The position numbers were made by a program, and so were the translations under genes. DNA of 64,000 bases from Thermoproteota archaeon (GTDB lineage Archaea > Korarchaeota > Korarchaeia > Korarchaeales > Korarchaeaceae): positions 61,924 to 125,923 of the forward strand of contig JAOZFN010000010.1 of NCBI GenBank assembly GCA_027492205.1. Direction: 5' to 3'. Shown here piece after piece: positions 1-8,212 of the stretch (positions are counted from its first letter, which is position 1; each line of letters begins with the position of its first letter). Below the pieces are notes generated by a model. That model searched no databases. It was given only the letters and a program-made list of their open reading frames with translations, and was not told the DNA's origin.

Positions 1-263
1 CTGTCGCTGTAGAAGATCACGTCGATGTTCGCCACCCAAGGCGGGAGGTTCGCCACCTCGTACCGTATGCCCGAGTCCAAGGCGAGCTTAGACGCGAGCA
101 CTACGACGGACTGCACGACCCACATCGACACAAGGATTTTCAGGCTGGACGCCCGCCCTAGCTTGACGTAGAGCTCCTTGCTTCCGATGAATGCCCCTCT
201 CAGGTACTCGCTGAACGTGTAGAAGGCCTCGGCTCCCAGCAGCCCCTCGCCCTCGGCATCCAC
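1..263 (-). CDS. Hypothetical protein, 3' end outside window
   Basis: The frame stays open from a GTG at 263 to the window edge, giving about 87 residues that start VDAEGEGLLGAEAFYTFSEY. One moderately hydrophobic stretch (about residues 38-50, IlvsmwvvqsvvvlA type) could be a membrane helix. The start lies about 30 bp after the stop of the C13-like peptidase gene on the same strand, so the two are probably co-transcribed. I do not recognise a family. A function tied to the exported peptidase is possible but is only an inference from position. Confidence 0.55.
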   Translation of the reverse strand, partial: MDAEGEGLLGAEAFYTFSEYLRGAFIGSKELYVKLGRASSLKILVSMWVVQSVVVLASKLALDSGIRYEVANLPPWVANIDVIFYSD

Positions 264-293
264 ACGGTGCCCGAGACGATCGCGGAAAAAAGG

Positions 294-1943
294 TTAACGA
301 TCAGTTCCGAACAGAATCCAAGCCCCCCTGAGGGGGTTGAAGTTCCAAATCAGGTCTTGCGAGCAGTTGAGGCACATCCACACTGGGTCGTACGAGTACC
401 CCTCGTCCCTCAACACCGACTCCCTGAAGAAGGCCAGGGCCTCCAGAATGCCGGCCCTCCCGGCGCCTCCCGGGAGATAGTAGTCCGGGTAGGAGAGGGC
501 AAAGGCGAGGAACTCGACTATTCGCGCGTACTCCCCGTCTATCAGCTGTCCCCTCGACGTGGTCGCTATGATCAGGGCCTGGCTGAGCCCCGACACCTCG
601 CGCGCGAAGTCTTCAGCTTCGCAGCCGTTCAAGAGGAGGACGAGCTTGCCGTAGCTCAGGTTGGCCAGCGCCCTCGATAGATACTCCGCAGTCAGGTTCC
701 CAGGGTCGAGGTCGACCCAGTCCCACCCTGCGCCGTGATGGGCGTCTATGACCACGAAGACGATGTCGTTCGGGTCCGACGGGAGGGAGGCGATGGCATG
801 AAGGGCCCTCTCCACGTCCTCCTCGGTCTGGATTATCAGGTCCGGGTAGATCAACCCGGCCGAGGGGGCCTTCCTCCTCCGGCCCCAGGGGACGTCGGAC
901 ATGTACATGCCGACTTGGAAGGGGCCAGCCCAGCCCCTGGAGAGGTGCGTCCAGTACAGGGCCGTGGCGTCAAGTCCCTCCTCGGTTCGGAGGGACGTCT
1001 GGCTGACGATGAGGAGTATGCTGTCCTCGCCGTAGCCGTGCCTCTTCGCGAGGTGGTAGAGCATGAGAGAGCCGCCGGCCCCTATCCTGCCTCCCTGAAT
1101 TATCACGAGATACCTCTGGGACCTCCCGTAGAGCGCGTTAAGTCTCGGATTGTCCAGATCGTTCATGGGATCAGTTCCAGCCTCCAGCTCCTCAAGGTTG
1201 GAGAAGCCATCCGAGTCCACGTCTCCGCGCAGGACCTCACCTCCCAACAGGCCCGACTGGCACAGGTCCACGACGTAGTAGAAGGGGAGCGCCTCCAGGG
1301 CGAGCAGAGCGGACGTCTCTCCGTCGTCGACCACCCCGTCGCTCAACACGGCATCCACAACCCTCGAAACGCAGCCGCGCGTCTCTTCCACAGCGAAGAG
1401 TCTAGAGTATTCTGGAGGAGGTCCGCGCAGGATACCCTCCACGACCCTGACAAGGGCCCACTCTCCTTCCTCCATCCTCCCGTCTGCCTCGAGCCGAGAC
1501 AGCATTCGATAGACCCACCTCTCCATCCCCGTGTGGATGGCGAAGGATAGGAGGGGGCTGGCCGAGAGCGGGTTGCCACCCCAGCTGAACTCGTCCCCGT
1601 CGCAGATCCCATCTCCATCCGTGTCCCAGAGTACGGGGGAGGTTCCAATCTTCACTTCGAAGCCGTCCATCAGCCCGTCTAGGTCCGTGTCGAACTTTCC
1701 CACCTTTGTCCTGTAGACCAGCTCCTCCAGCGCGTCGGCGAGCATGTCGTCATCTCTGTCCACCAGACCGAACGTGAGTGTGGTCAGGCTGTCCAGCTGA
1801 CTCAGCAGGAGCGCAAATGACAGGAGAGCACTTAGTCTCTTGGCCCTCGTCCTCCAGCGGATCAACCTCAGCGCGCTCAGAAGGCACGGGGGTGAACATA
1901 ACGATTTGCCCCAGACCAAAGCGGTCCTCCAGGCCTGATTCAA
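294..1943 (-). CDS. Secreted C13-like (legumain/caspase-fold) peptidase with calcium-binding repeats
   Basis: The product has a hydrophobic N-terminus (LSALLSFALLLSQ) that looks like a signal peptide or anchor. Acidic Asp-rich loops of the thrombospondin type 3/EF-hand kind follow: DTDLDGLMDG and DTDGDGICDGDE near residues 84-118, and DVDSDGFSNLEELEAGTDP near 241-259. The C-terminal half resembles the legumain/gingipain/caspase fold: a strand ending VVIDAHHGAGW (about 397-407) gives the candidate His, and LLLNGCEAEDFA (about 437-448) gives the candidate Cys. The expected role is an extracellular, calcium-stabilised cysteine peptidase. The longest frame starts at 1943. A TTG at 1865, about 33 bp after a weak TATA-like element near 1898, fits the signal peptide better and would give about 523 residues. 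The family call rests on motif recognition only. Confidence 0.68.
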   Translation of the reverse strand: MNQAWRTALVWGKSLCSPPCLLSALRLIRWRTRAKRLSALLSFALLLSQLDSLTTLTFGLVDRDDDMLADALEELVYRTKVGKFDTDLDGLMDGFEVKIGTSPVLWDTDGDGICDGDEFSWGGNPLSASPLLSFAIHTGMERWVYRMLSRLEADGRMEEGEWALVRVVEGILRGPPPEYSRLFAVEETRGCVSRVVDAVLSDGVVDDGETSALLALEALPFYYVVDLCQSGLLGGEVLRGDVDSDGFSNLEELEAGTDPMNDLDNPRLNALYGRSQRYLVIIQGGRIGAGGSLMLYHLAKRHGYGEDSILLIVSQTSLRTEEGLDATALYWTHLSRGWAGPFQVGMYMSDVPWGRRRKAPSAGLIYPDLIIQTEEDVERALHAIASLPSDPNDIVFVVIDAHHGAGWDWVDLDPGNLTAEYLSRALANLSYGKLVLLLNGCEAEDFAREVSGLSQALIIATTSRGQLIDGEYARIVEFLAFALSYPDYYLPGGAGRAGILEALAFFRESVLRDEGYSYDPVWMCLNCSQDLIWNFNPLRGAWILFGTDR

Positions 1944-2142
1944 CGAACTCGCGCGGGCCCCAAGGTGGGCGATCCCACAACCCGCCTCTAGGCCCCCCGG
2001 GCGACGCCGTGGTCAGGTGCCAGTTGAAAGCCTCCGCTATACAAGAGGGGACGTCTCGAGGATGTAGGGTAGGTGTTGATTCCTGACTAAAATCTTTAAT
2101 TAATTGATAAAGCAGAACGTTTGACGTACTCTCTTAGCTCTG

Positions 2143-2756
2143 GTGTGGTTCATGTTGGGCTTGAGCTTGTTGTGGAGGGTGGTGGCTTGGGAGTTCCTAG
2201 TGGCAGCCGCCGCCTATCTCCTAATGGCCGTCACAACCGGTCTTTCACCTAAGAAGTCCCCGCAGGTGGGATTCTTTGCACTTGGCTTTGTCTTTCTGTC
2301 GCTGGCCATGGCCGCCAGGTTCGTCTCCCTGTTTCTCCCCCCCCCGCCGTCAGGTGGAAGCTGACAATACCCTCTGGGGCCCTAGTCTTCATGTCGGCTT
2401 CGGCCCTCCTCAGCGGGTTCACCAGGCCCTCGTCAAGGCCGATTGCCGAGGCTGGGGTGATCGTTGCCGGGACCGCGGTACTGGCAATGGCTGGCAACGA
2501 TCCCTCCGGTCTGTCCCTGATTGAGTTCTGCTACGGCGTCGTATTCCTCATCCTGTTCGCCCTAGCGGCCCGGGTTTACTCAAAGTCTGGCCTGTCCACC
2601 CACCTCTTTCTAGCCTTGGGGCTTTTGCTGGTGGGCCTGTCCGGCCTGTTGCCCGCGATCACCCTCCCGCTCCTGTCTCACGCTCGTCTCCTCCTGACGG
2701 CCTCCCTTCACCTGGGCGCCGCCGTGTCATTCGTGTGGGCGCTCGCGGGGGTCTGA
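2143..2756 (+). pseudogene. Polytopic membrane protein split by a frameshift at a C tract
   Basis: Two overlapping reading frames together encode one hydrophobic protein of about 200 residues with five or six predicted membrane helices. The first frame (GTG 2143 or ATG 2152) runs through LLWRVVAWEFLVAAAAYLL and AARFVSLFLPP, then hits TGA at 2362. The next frame continues without a stop from the C tract at 2337-2345 through AVRWKLTIPSGALVFMSASA to TGA at 2756. One extra C restores the full protein. The stop is immediately followed by the longin-like gene (ATG 2759) and the GTPase gene, so it heads a three-gene unit. A TATA-like TTTAATTAATT lies at 2092-2104. No family recognised. The break may be an assembly error rather than a real pseudogene. 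Confidence 0.6.
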
Positions 2757-2758
2757 GA

Positions 2759-3175
2759 ATGGGCCTGAGGGACGTCTACGTCTTCGAGGATCGCACGGGT
2801 AGGCTGGTGTTTGCCAAGTCGTACGGGAGTCTCAGGGGGGACGAGGATCTAATCTCAGGGTTCCTGTCCTCGATTCAAAACTTCCTCGCCGAGGTCGCGG
2901 AGGACGAGATAAAGGAAATCTCGGGAAGGAGGTTCAGGTTCCTGTTTAAGAGGGCGGGAGACTGCGTTGTTTGCGTCGTCGTTGACGGTAGCGAGGGCTC
3001 CGAGTCGTCCAAGAGGCTGCTGGACAGCGTTGCCAAGGCCTTCTTGAAGGCCAGCAGGGTGGCCGGTCTCAGGCGGCTGGATCAGTTCGAGAAGAAGTGC
3101 GACGAGATAGCGGAGAGCTGGGGGAAGCTGGTCAGATGGAGTGAGGCTCTAGACCAGCTCGATGAATGGGGGTGA
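2759..3175 (+). CDS. Longin/roadblock-like small protein, probable GTPase partner
   Basis: A soluble protein of 138 residues starting MGLRDVYVFEDRTGRLVFAK. The N-terminal half alternates strands and helices in the order seen in longin/roadblock folds: a strand with a turn (VYVFEDRTGRLVFAKSYG), a long helix (LISGFLSSIQNFLAEV), then strands RRFRFLFKRAGDCVVCVVVD. The C-terminal half is helical (KRLLDSVAKAFLKAS and LDQFEKKCDEIAESWGKL). ATG 2759 was chosen because it directly follows the membrane-protein stop; the longer frame from 2735 overlaps that gene. The stop overlaps the start of the Rab-like GTPase gene by 14 bp. Longin and roadblock proteins commonly bind small GTPases, so a regulator or effector role is likely. 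The fold assignment is by eye and unproven. Confidence 0.6.
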   Translation: MGLRDVYVFEDRTGRLVFAKSYGSLRGDEDLISGFLSSIQNFLAEVAEDEIKEISGRRFRFLFKRAGDCVVCVVVDGSEGSESSKRLLDSVAKAFLKASRVAGLRRLDQFEKKCDEIAESWGKLVRWSEALDQLDEWG

Positions 3176-3878
3176 GACCCTGGGCCTCAGCGCCATAGAA
3201 CTCCTCGAGTCCCTCCTACCAGAGTTCGTCTCAGCGGTTACGGAGGCTCTCAAATCACTCGGCCTCTCCCCCGGGGATCAGCTGGACGACGATCACCTCA
3301 CGCAGATTTTCAGGGAAGTCTCCCGGTCTCTCGGTAAGGCGAGAGCTTACCAGGCGCTCCGCGAGGCGGGCGTAGTGAGGGGGATCACCAGGGTGAAGGC
3401 ATTCGTGGTGGGAGACGCCGCGGTGGGGAAGACGACGTTCTGCGTCAAGCTGGCGACGGGAAGGTTCAAAGAGGAGTACAAGATGACGGTTGGGGTCGAC
3501 TTCTACACGCTAGACCTGATAAGCGGTGGCAGGCTTGTGAAGCTTGTGCTCTGGGACCTAGCGGGCCAGGAGAGGTTCGGCCTGGTGAGACCGAATTTCT
3601 ACGCCGGATCCAGCGGGGGTTTCATTGCATTCGCCTTGGACAGGCCCGAGACCCTTCGCAGCGTGCCGGGGTGGGTCAGGGAGATAGAGGAGAACGTGGG
3701 AAGGAGGGTTCCGGCCGTTCTGATCGGCACCAAGCTGGACCTCTCCCCGAGTCTTCTCGAGGCCTCGAACATCGCCGAGGAACTGGACCTGGTGGGCTAC
3801 GTGCCCGTGGGCTCAAAGACCGGAGAGAACCTCATGAGAGCCGTCAGGATGCTCATTTCGGCCTGCGTCAACATCTAG
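3162..3878 (+). CDS. Rab/Ras-like small GTPase with N-terminal helical extension
   Basis: All five G motifs are visible in this 238-residue protein: P-loop GDAAVGKTT (84-92), a switch I threonine in YKMTVGVDF, switch II WDLAGQERF (131-139), GTKLD (189-193) and a G5-like GSKTG. The WDxAGQERF box is typical of the eukaryote-like Rab/Ras branch found in several archaea. About 75 residues precede the GTPase core and contain two likely helices (LSAIELLESLLPEFVSAVTE and DDHLTQIFREVSRSLG). This extension is unusual for Ras-like proteins and could be an interaction domain. No C-terminal cysteine for lipidation is seen. The gene overlaps the longin-like gene by 14 bp, which implies translational coupling and a shared function, probably at the membrane. 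Confidence 0.88.
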   Translation: MNGGETLGLSAIELLESLLPEFVSAVTEALKSLGLSPGDQLDDDHLTQIFREVSRSLGKARAYQALREAGVVRGITRVKAFVVGDAAVGKTTFCVKLATGRFKEEYKMTVGVDFYTLDLISGGRLVKLVLWDLAGQERFGLVRPNFYAGSSGGFIAFALDRPETLRSVPGWVREIEENVGRRVPAVLIGTKLDLSPSLLEASNIAEELDLVGYVPVGSKTGENLMRAVRMLISACVNI

Positions 3879-3879
3879 A

Positions 3880-5181
3880 TTACTTCCTCCTACTCTCCTC
3901 GACGAATAGTGCGAACACCGCCAGGGCGGCCATGCCTATAGCAGATCCGATCCAGAAGGAGACCGAGATGCCCGGCAGGACGGCCCCCAGGATGTGGATC
4001 TCCCTACCTTGGCAGGACCTGTAGAGGTACCCGCCCAGTATCGGACCGATCACGGCCCCGACGTTGAAGGCAGCTTGCACGGTCCCGAATACCTTACCCC
4101 TCATGCTCTCGGGTACTAGGTCTGCCTGCAGAGCCCTCATGACCGGCTGAAAGGAGTTGAACGCCACGGACCTAGCGGTAGCCAGCGCGGTGAGATCCCT
4201 CACACTCTTGGCTATTGGGATCAGGGCCGTCATGACCCTAGAGGTGAAGCCCCCCGCTATCACTATGGCCTTCCTGCCCACGGCGTCCGAGAGCCTCCCA
4301 GCTGGGTATGCCGCGAGCATCCCCACCAGCCCAGATATTGTGGTGATCGCGGCCAAAGCGGCCGGATCCGCGTCAACGTACTGGACAACGAACAGCCCCA
4401 TCAGGGGCCCCGAGAACCCCATGGCTATTCCATTCGCCACGGCCATGAGGTAAATCGCGTTTATGCTCCTCCGGACGGAGGGATCGACCTCCCGATCCTC
4501 CGACTCCCACCCCCTGTGAGACGCCGGAAGGATCTCTCTCCTTGGCCCGACACGGGGTTCTCTGAGCAGGAGGGCTGCGGGGAGTCCGAGCAGGGAGAAA
4601 AGTGTCAAGAAGAGGAAGGGAAACTTGAGGGCCCTCTCGACGTCTCTGATTCCCAGGTAGAAGACTCCGAACTTGTAGGCCGTCACCCCGAGGGCCGGGC
4701 CGGTGATGAACGCCAGGTTGGTCGCGACCATGTACACCGCCATGGCCCTCCCCCTCCTCTCGCTCCCCGTCGAGTCCATCAGGAGGGCCTCGGCCACCGG
4801 CCAGACCATGGCTGAGGCGACTCCCTGAAGGCCCCTGATGAGGTAGAGCTGGTTGAGGCTGTTCGCCAGCAAGTATCCGAGGGAGAGGAGGACGTACATG
4901 ATCGAGCCAGATGCTATGAGCTTCTTCCTCCCAACCTTGTCGCTCAGGGATCCAAAGTATCGGGCCAGGAACGCCCTGGTCAGCATGAATGCCGATATGA
5001 GGGTGCCATACTCCACCGCGTAGCTCCCCGCCCCGCCAATCGTTCCAAGGGTCTCCGGAAGCTCTCTAAGCTCTCCGACGAGATACAGCATGTAGTATGG
5101 TATTATTCCCATGATGGCGCCGTAGCCTAGGCTGATGACGAACGCGAGCCAGGAGAGGAGGGTGAGATTTCGTCTGTACAA
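3880..5181 (-). CDS. Major facilitator superfamily transporter
   Basis: A 12-helix MFS protein. The signature loop between helices 2 and 3 reads GSLSDKVGRKKL and its counterpart in the second half reads GRLSDAVGRKAI. A long charged loop (about residues 205-240) separates the two halves. The longest frame begins at 5298, but a TTG at 5181 lies 30 bp after a TATA box at 5207-5215 on the minus strand and precedes the first membrane helix (YRRNLTLLSWLAF). I therefore prefer a leaderless TTG start and about 433 residues. The substrate cannot be read from sequence; the layout suits a drug or small-solute exporter. The stop lies 2 bp from the end of the convergent GTPase gene. Confidence 0.85.
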   Translation of the reverse strand: MYRRNLTLLSWLAFVISLGYGAIMGIIPYYMLYLVGELRELPETLGTIGGAGSYAVEYGTLISAFMLTRAFLARYFGSLSDKVGRKKLIASGSIMYVLLSLGYLLANSLNQLYLIRGLQGVASAMVWPVAEALLMDSTGSERRGRAMAVYMVATNLAFITGPALGVTAYKFGVFYLGIRDVERALKFPFLFLTLFSLLGLPAALLLREPRVGPRREILPASHRGWESEDREVDPSVRRSINAIYLMAVANGIAMGFSGPLMGLFVVQYVDADPAALAAITTISGLVGMLAAYPAGRLSDAVGRKAIVIAGGFTSRVMTALIPIAKSVRDLTALATARSVAFNSFQPVMRALQADLVPESMRGKVFGTVQAAFNVGAVIGPILGGYLYRSCQGREIHILGAVLPGISVSFWIGSAIGMAALAVFALFVEESRRK

Positions 5182-5485
5182 GCTCGCGGGCCCTTCTGAA
5201 CGGGAGTTAATATTTCTTACTGAACGTGACCCAGCGGACAGCCCGCGGACCCCGAGACGCGCTTTAACTGAGATGAATCCGCGACCATTTGGAGTCACAT
5301 CAGATCAATACTCTCCCATTTTAGAGGCGAGCGGTTCAGCGCCCCCGGGGTTCGGGTGAATTCTGGATCAAACCGAGGCGCCGGACCTAGAGGCACTGTC
5401 TGTCGATTTCGACCGATTTGGTAAAGAAGTTTTTCCAGATTAGTTTAAATAGTGAAAAGAGGTAAGCACACGTGAAGTAATCGGA
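5182..5485. promoter_or_regulatory. Divergent promoter region between MFS and KaiC-like genes
   Basis: About 300 bp without a supported gene. On the minus strand the TATA-like element at 5207-5215 (read in that direction AAATATTAA) serves the MFS gene. On the plus strand TTTAAATA at 5444-5451 precedes the KaiC-like gene by 35-40 bp, leaving a short leader. Between them there is only moderately AT-rich sequence, and I see no RNA gene or repeat. Confidence 0.55.
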
Positions 5486-6823
5486 ATGAGTGAGGAAGGC
5501 GAGGTTGCGGGCGCGCCCCGCAGGGTGAGCCTCGGGGTAGACCCGCTTGACTTGTTGTTGGATGGGGTTCAGCCTGGATCGATTCTAACAATGTTAGGGC
5601 CGCCAGGATCTGGGGCGAGCACACTAGCCGTGGAATTCATGCTAAAAGACGTCGAGAGGGGGGAGAGGGCCGCGGTTCTCCTGACCACTCGGAGAACCTG
5701 GGAGCTCCTGAGGATCGCCGAGGCCTACGGGCAGGAACTGAAGAAGGGGTTGGACGGCAGGCTGATCAAGGTCGTGGAGATCGAAAACCCGTTCGCTCAG
5801 AGCGAAGTGAACGAGGTCCTGGTCGAGTTCTTCACGGCCCTTGAGGAGTTCAAGCCTAGCCGCGTCTACGTAGACGTGATAGACCCCCTCCTAGTGACCC
5901 TCGGACGAAGGGGTCTGATGTCGGGGCTCATAGGGCCGTTGATCGAACTCTCCCGCAGAAAGAAGCTTCTGACGCTCATCAGATGTGCGACGCCTAGGAC
6001 GTACTCTCTCCTCTCCCAGTTCTCGACGGGGGCCTTTAGACTGGAGTGGAGCCCCGAGACGAGGGAGGGGGGTAGCCTGAGGAAGCTGGTGCTGGACAAC
6101 CTCCGCGACATCCCGCACCTAGAGTCCTCGACCGAGTTTAAGTTAATTCCAGGGGACGGGATAAGGGCGATAAGGCCTGGAGAACTCCCTGAGTGGCTGG
6201 AGCGAATCCCCTCGGGACTCCCAGATCTGGACTCCGCCATCGGAGGCGGATACCCCTCGGGCTCGATGGTGCTGATCTCCGGCGGCTCTGGCTCCGGGAA
6301 GACCCTCCTCGCCCTCAAGTCCTCCGCGATTCTATCCAGTCGAGGACTGCGGGTTCTCTTCGTCAGCTTCGCGGAAGGTTCAGAGGACATCCTCAGGAGG
6401 GTCCGATCCCTTGGAGACGAGGTGACCGACTTCAGGGCCGTGGGAGCCGATCCCTCCATCGGATCCGTTGCGAGGCACATTCAGGAGCTGAAGGGGGCTC
6501 TCACTGAGCACAGCCCAGACGTCGTGGTCGTGGACGCCTTGGAACTCATGGTCTCCCTGCTGGACAGGTGGGAGGAGGGCCTGAGGTACCTGAGATTTCT
6601 GAGGGGGTGGGTCAGGGATTCAAAGGGACTGGCAGTCGTGTCGACAGGTAAGAATTCCTTTGTGGAGCTTGCCAGCCCACTGTTCGACGTCTCGCTGGAG
6701 CTGGAGGTCCTAGAGGTGGGCGACCGCCTCGTGAGGACGCTCAAGGTTCGGAAGGTGTCCTACGGTGGTGGGTCGGCGAGGAGGATACCCCTCTCCAGCT
6801 TAGACGGGTCAGGCCCGAGGTAG
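5486..6823 (+). CDS. KaiC-like double-domain RecA-fold ATPase
   Basis: A 445-residue protein with two tandem RecA-type domains, as in KaiC. The first (about 15-210) carries a Walker A-like GPPGSGASTLA in which the catalytic lysine is replaced by alanine, followed by a Walker B-like strand RVYVDVIDPLL. The second (about 230-435) has an intact Walker A GGSGSGKTLL and Walker B PDVVVVDALELM. Each lobe starts with the typical hallmark (SLGVDPLDLLLDGVQPGS and SGLPDLDSAIGGGYPSGS). KaiC-like proteins in archaea act in signalling and motility-linked regulation. The degenerate first lobe suggests that only the C-lobe hydrolyses ATP. It is monocistronic, with its own promoter, and ends 40 bp before the racemase gene. 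Confidence 0.85.
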   Translation: MSEEGEVAGAPRRVSLGVDPLDLLLDGVQPGSILTMLGPPGSGASTLAVEFMLKDVERGERAAVLLTTRRTWELLRIAEAYGQELKKGLDGRLIKVVEIENPFAQSEVNEVLVEFFTALEEFKPSRVYVDVIDPLLVTLGRRGLMSGLIGPLIELSRRKKLLTLIRCATPRTYSLLSQFSTGAFRLEWSPETREGGSLRKLVLDNLRDIPHLESSTEFKLIPGDGIRAIRPGELPEWLERIPSGLPDLDSAIGGGYPSGSMVLISGGSGSGKTLLALKSSAILSSRGLRVLFVSFAEGSEDILRRVRSLGDEVTDFRAVGADPSIGSVARHIQELKGALTEHSPDVVVVDALELMVSLLDRWEEGLRYLRFLRGWVRDSKGLAVVSTGKNSFVELASPLFDVSLELEVLEVGDRLVRTLKVRKVSYGGGSARRIPLSSLDGSGPR

Positions 6824-6863
6824 TCGATCAAACCTTTATCCTGATCCGGGCTAATGGCCGCAC

Positions 6864-7634
6864 GTGCTCGGAGATCGAATTCTAGGCGTGCTTGGTGGAA
6901 TGGGGCCTGAGGCCACGGCGTACTTCATTTCCCTGATTACGGAACTCACCCCCGCCGAGAGGGACCAAGACCACATCCCCATGGTGGTGATCAGCGACCC
7001 CAAGATCCCAGACAGGAGCGAGGCCATCCTGAGCGGGGGTCCGAGCCCGGTAGGCAGGGCCCTCCAGGACCTCCGCATATTGGAGAGCCTGGGGGTGGAG
7101 CTGGTGGCGATCCCGTGCAACACGTTCTTCCACTTCTACGAGGAGGTTGCCCGGGGCACCCCCTTAGAGATAGTTCACATGCCCCGCCTGACGGCCGAGC
7201 TCCTCGCGGACGCCGGAGTTCGGGCGGTCGGCCTCTTGGGAACGACTGGACTAGTCAAGTCGGGTCTCTACCAGAGGCTCCTGGCGGACAGGGGGGTAGA
7301 GGTGGTCCTTCCTGACGAGCAGACGCAGGCCGAGGTGATGAGGGCGATATACGAGATCAAGGCGGGCCGAAAGTCGGGAGCGAGGCTGGCCCTGATCCGC
7401 GCGTCCCGTAGGCTCTTGGATCGTGGAGCCCAGCTGATCGTCGAGGGCTGCACCGAGGTCCCCCTCGTGCTCAGGGGCGAGCCCCTCCCCCTGCTGGATC
7501 CGATGGAGGTGATGGGCAGGGCGTGCGTGGACAGGTTCAAGGGCACGGCACTGCTGACCGAGCTGAGGGCCGAGCTTGCGGAGAGAGTCTCTCGAGCGCC
7601 GACCAGAGGGCTCTCCGGTGCTCCTCCCCGATGA
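6864..7634 (+). CDS. Aspartate/glutamate racemase family protein
   Basis: The start ILGVLGGMGPEATAYF is the classic N-terminus of PLP-independent aspartate racemases. The two catalytic cysteines are present in IPCNTFFHF (about residue 84) and VEGCTEVPL (about 196). At 256 residues it is slightly longer than the usual 230. It should interconvert L- and D-aspartate or a similar amino acid in the cytoplasm. GTG 6864 lies about 28 bp after a TATA-like AACCTTTATC at 6831-6840, fitting a leaderless start. The last 98 bp overlap the 3' end of the convergent DUF116-like gene. Confidence 0.88.
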   Translation: MLGDRILGVLGGMGPEATAYFISLITELTPAERDQDHIPMVVISDPKIPDRSEAILSGGPSPVGRALQDLRILESLGVELVAIPCNTFFHFYEEVARGTPLEIVHMPRLTAELLADAGVRAVGLLGTTGLVKSGLYQRLLADRGVEVVLPDEQTQAEVMRAIYEIKAGRKSGARLALIRASRRLLDRGAQLIVEGCTEVPLVLRGEPLPLLDPMEVMGRACVDRFKGTALLTELRAELAERVSRAPTRGLSGAPPR

Positions 7635-8076
7635 AGGTCACCCTCTGGAGCCTGCCGGCGTAAACCTCGGGCACCTCTCGGGACTTGCAGCCAGGTCCTA
7701 GGGATATCGGGATGGTCTCGGCGAGGCTCCCCAGCTCCCTGGCCCCCCTCTCGGAGTAGGCGTCGCAGGCCATACCCACAACCGCGTCGGGCCTCAAGAG
7801 TTCCACGATCTGAGCCACCTCGTCGTAGCTTACAACTATCTTGACAAGTACGTCGATTCCCAGCTCTCTCGCGCGGAGAGCCAGTCTCACGACGTCCCGA
7901 ACGCCGCAACCCTCCTCCGCGCACAACTCGCCTAGGCAGATGGAGTTGAGCCTCCTGATGCCCCTGCGGGGATCCACTGCGGGACACTTGGGAGACTTAG
8001 CGCAGGCGGGAACCAGCACAAGCACCTTGGGCAGCGGAACCACCGCCGAATATCGGATTGAGAAGCGAAACTCCAT
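7537..8076 (-). CDS. DUF116-like cysteine-rich protein
   Basis: From ATG 8076 the protein has 179 residues (MEFRFSIRYSAVVPLPKVLV). The arrangement VLVPACAKSPKCPA, then ICLGELCAEEGCGVRDVV, then DAVVGMACDAYSERGARE and GPGCKS recalls the DUF116 family. In that family a set of cysteines probably binds metal or an Fe-S cluster, and a strand ending GVAC follows. The longer frame starting at 8301 adds about 75 residues of low-complexity sequence overlapping the divergent gene and is probably not translated. The C-terminal 30 residues are encoded opposite the end of the racemase gene. The role is unknown; the cysteines suggest redox or metal binding. The family call is moderate. Confidence 0.6.
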   Translation of the reverse strand: MEFRFSIRYSAVVPLPKVLVLVPACAKSPKCPAVDPRRGIRRLNSICLGELCAEEGCGVRDVVRLALRARELGIDVLVKIVVSYDEVAQIVELLRPDAVVGMACDAYSERGARELGSLAETIPISLGPGCKSREVPEVYAGRLQRVTFIGEEHRRALWSALERLSPQARPSARSAVPCP

Positions 8077-8212
8077 GCCGACAGACGATTCTTTTCGTAG
8101 GCGTCTCAGCGCGCAGACTCCTCCTAACTTCGCGTGCTGCGCGCGGCGGGCGCCATGGGGTGACGCCACTGTCTGCCTTTTTTTTGGGTTATGTGGGTCG
8201 GTGAGAGCAGCG

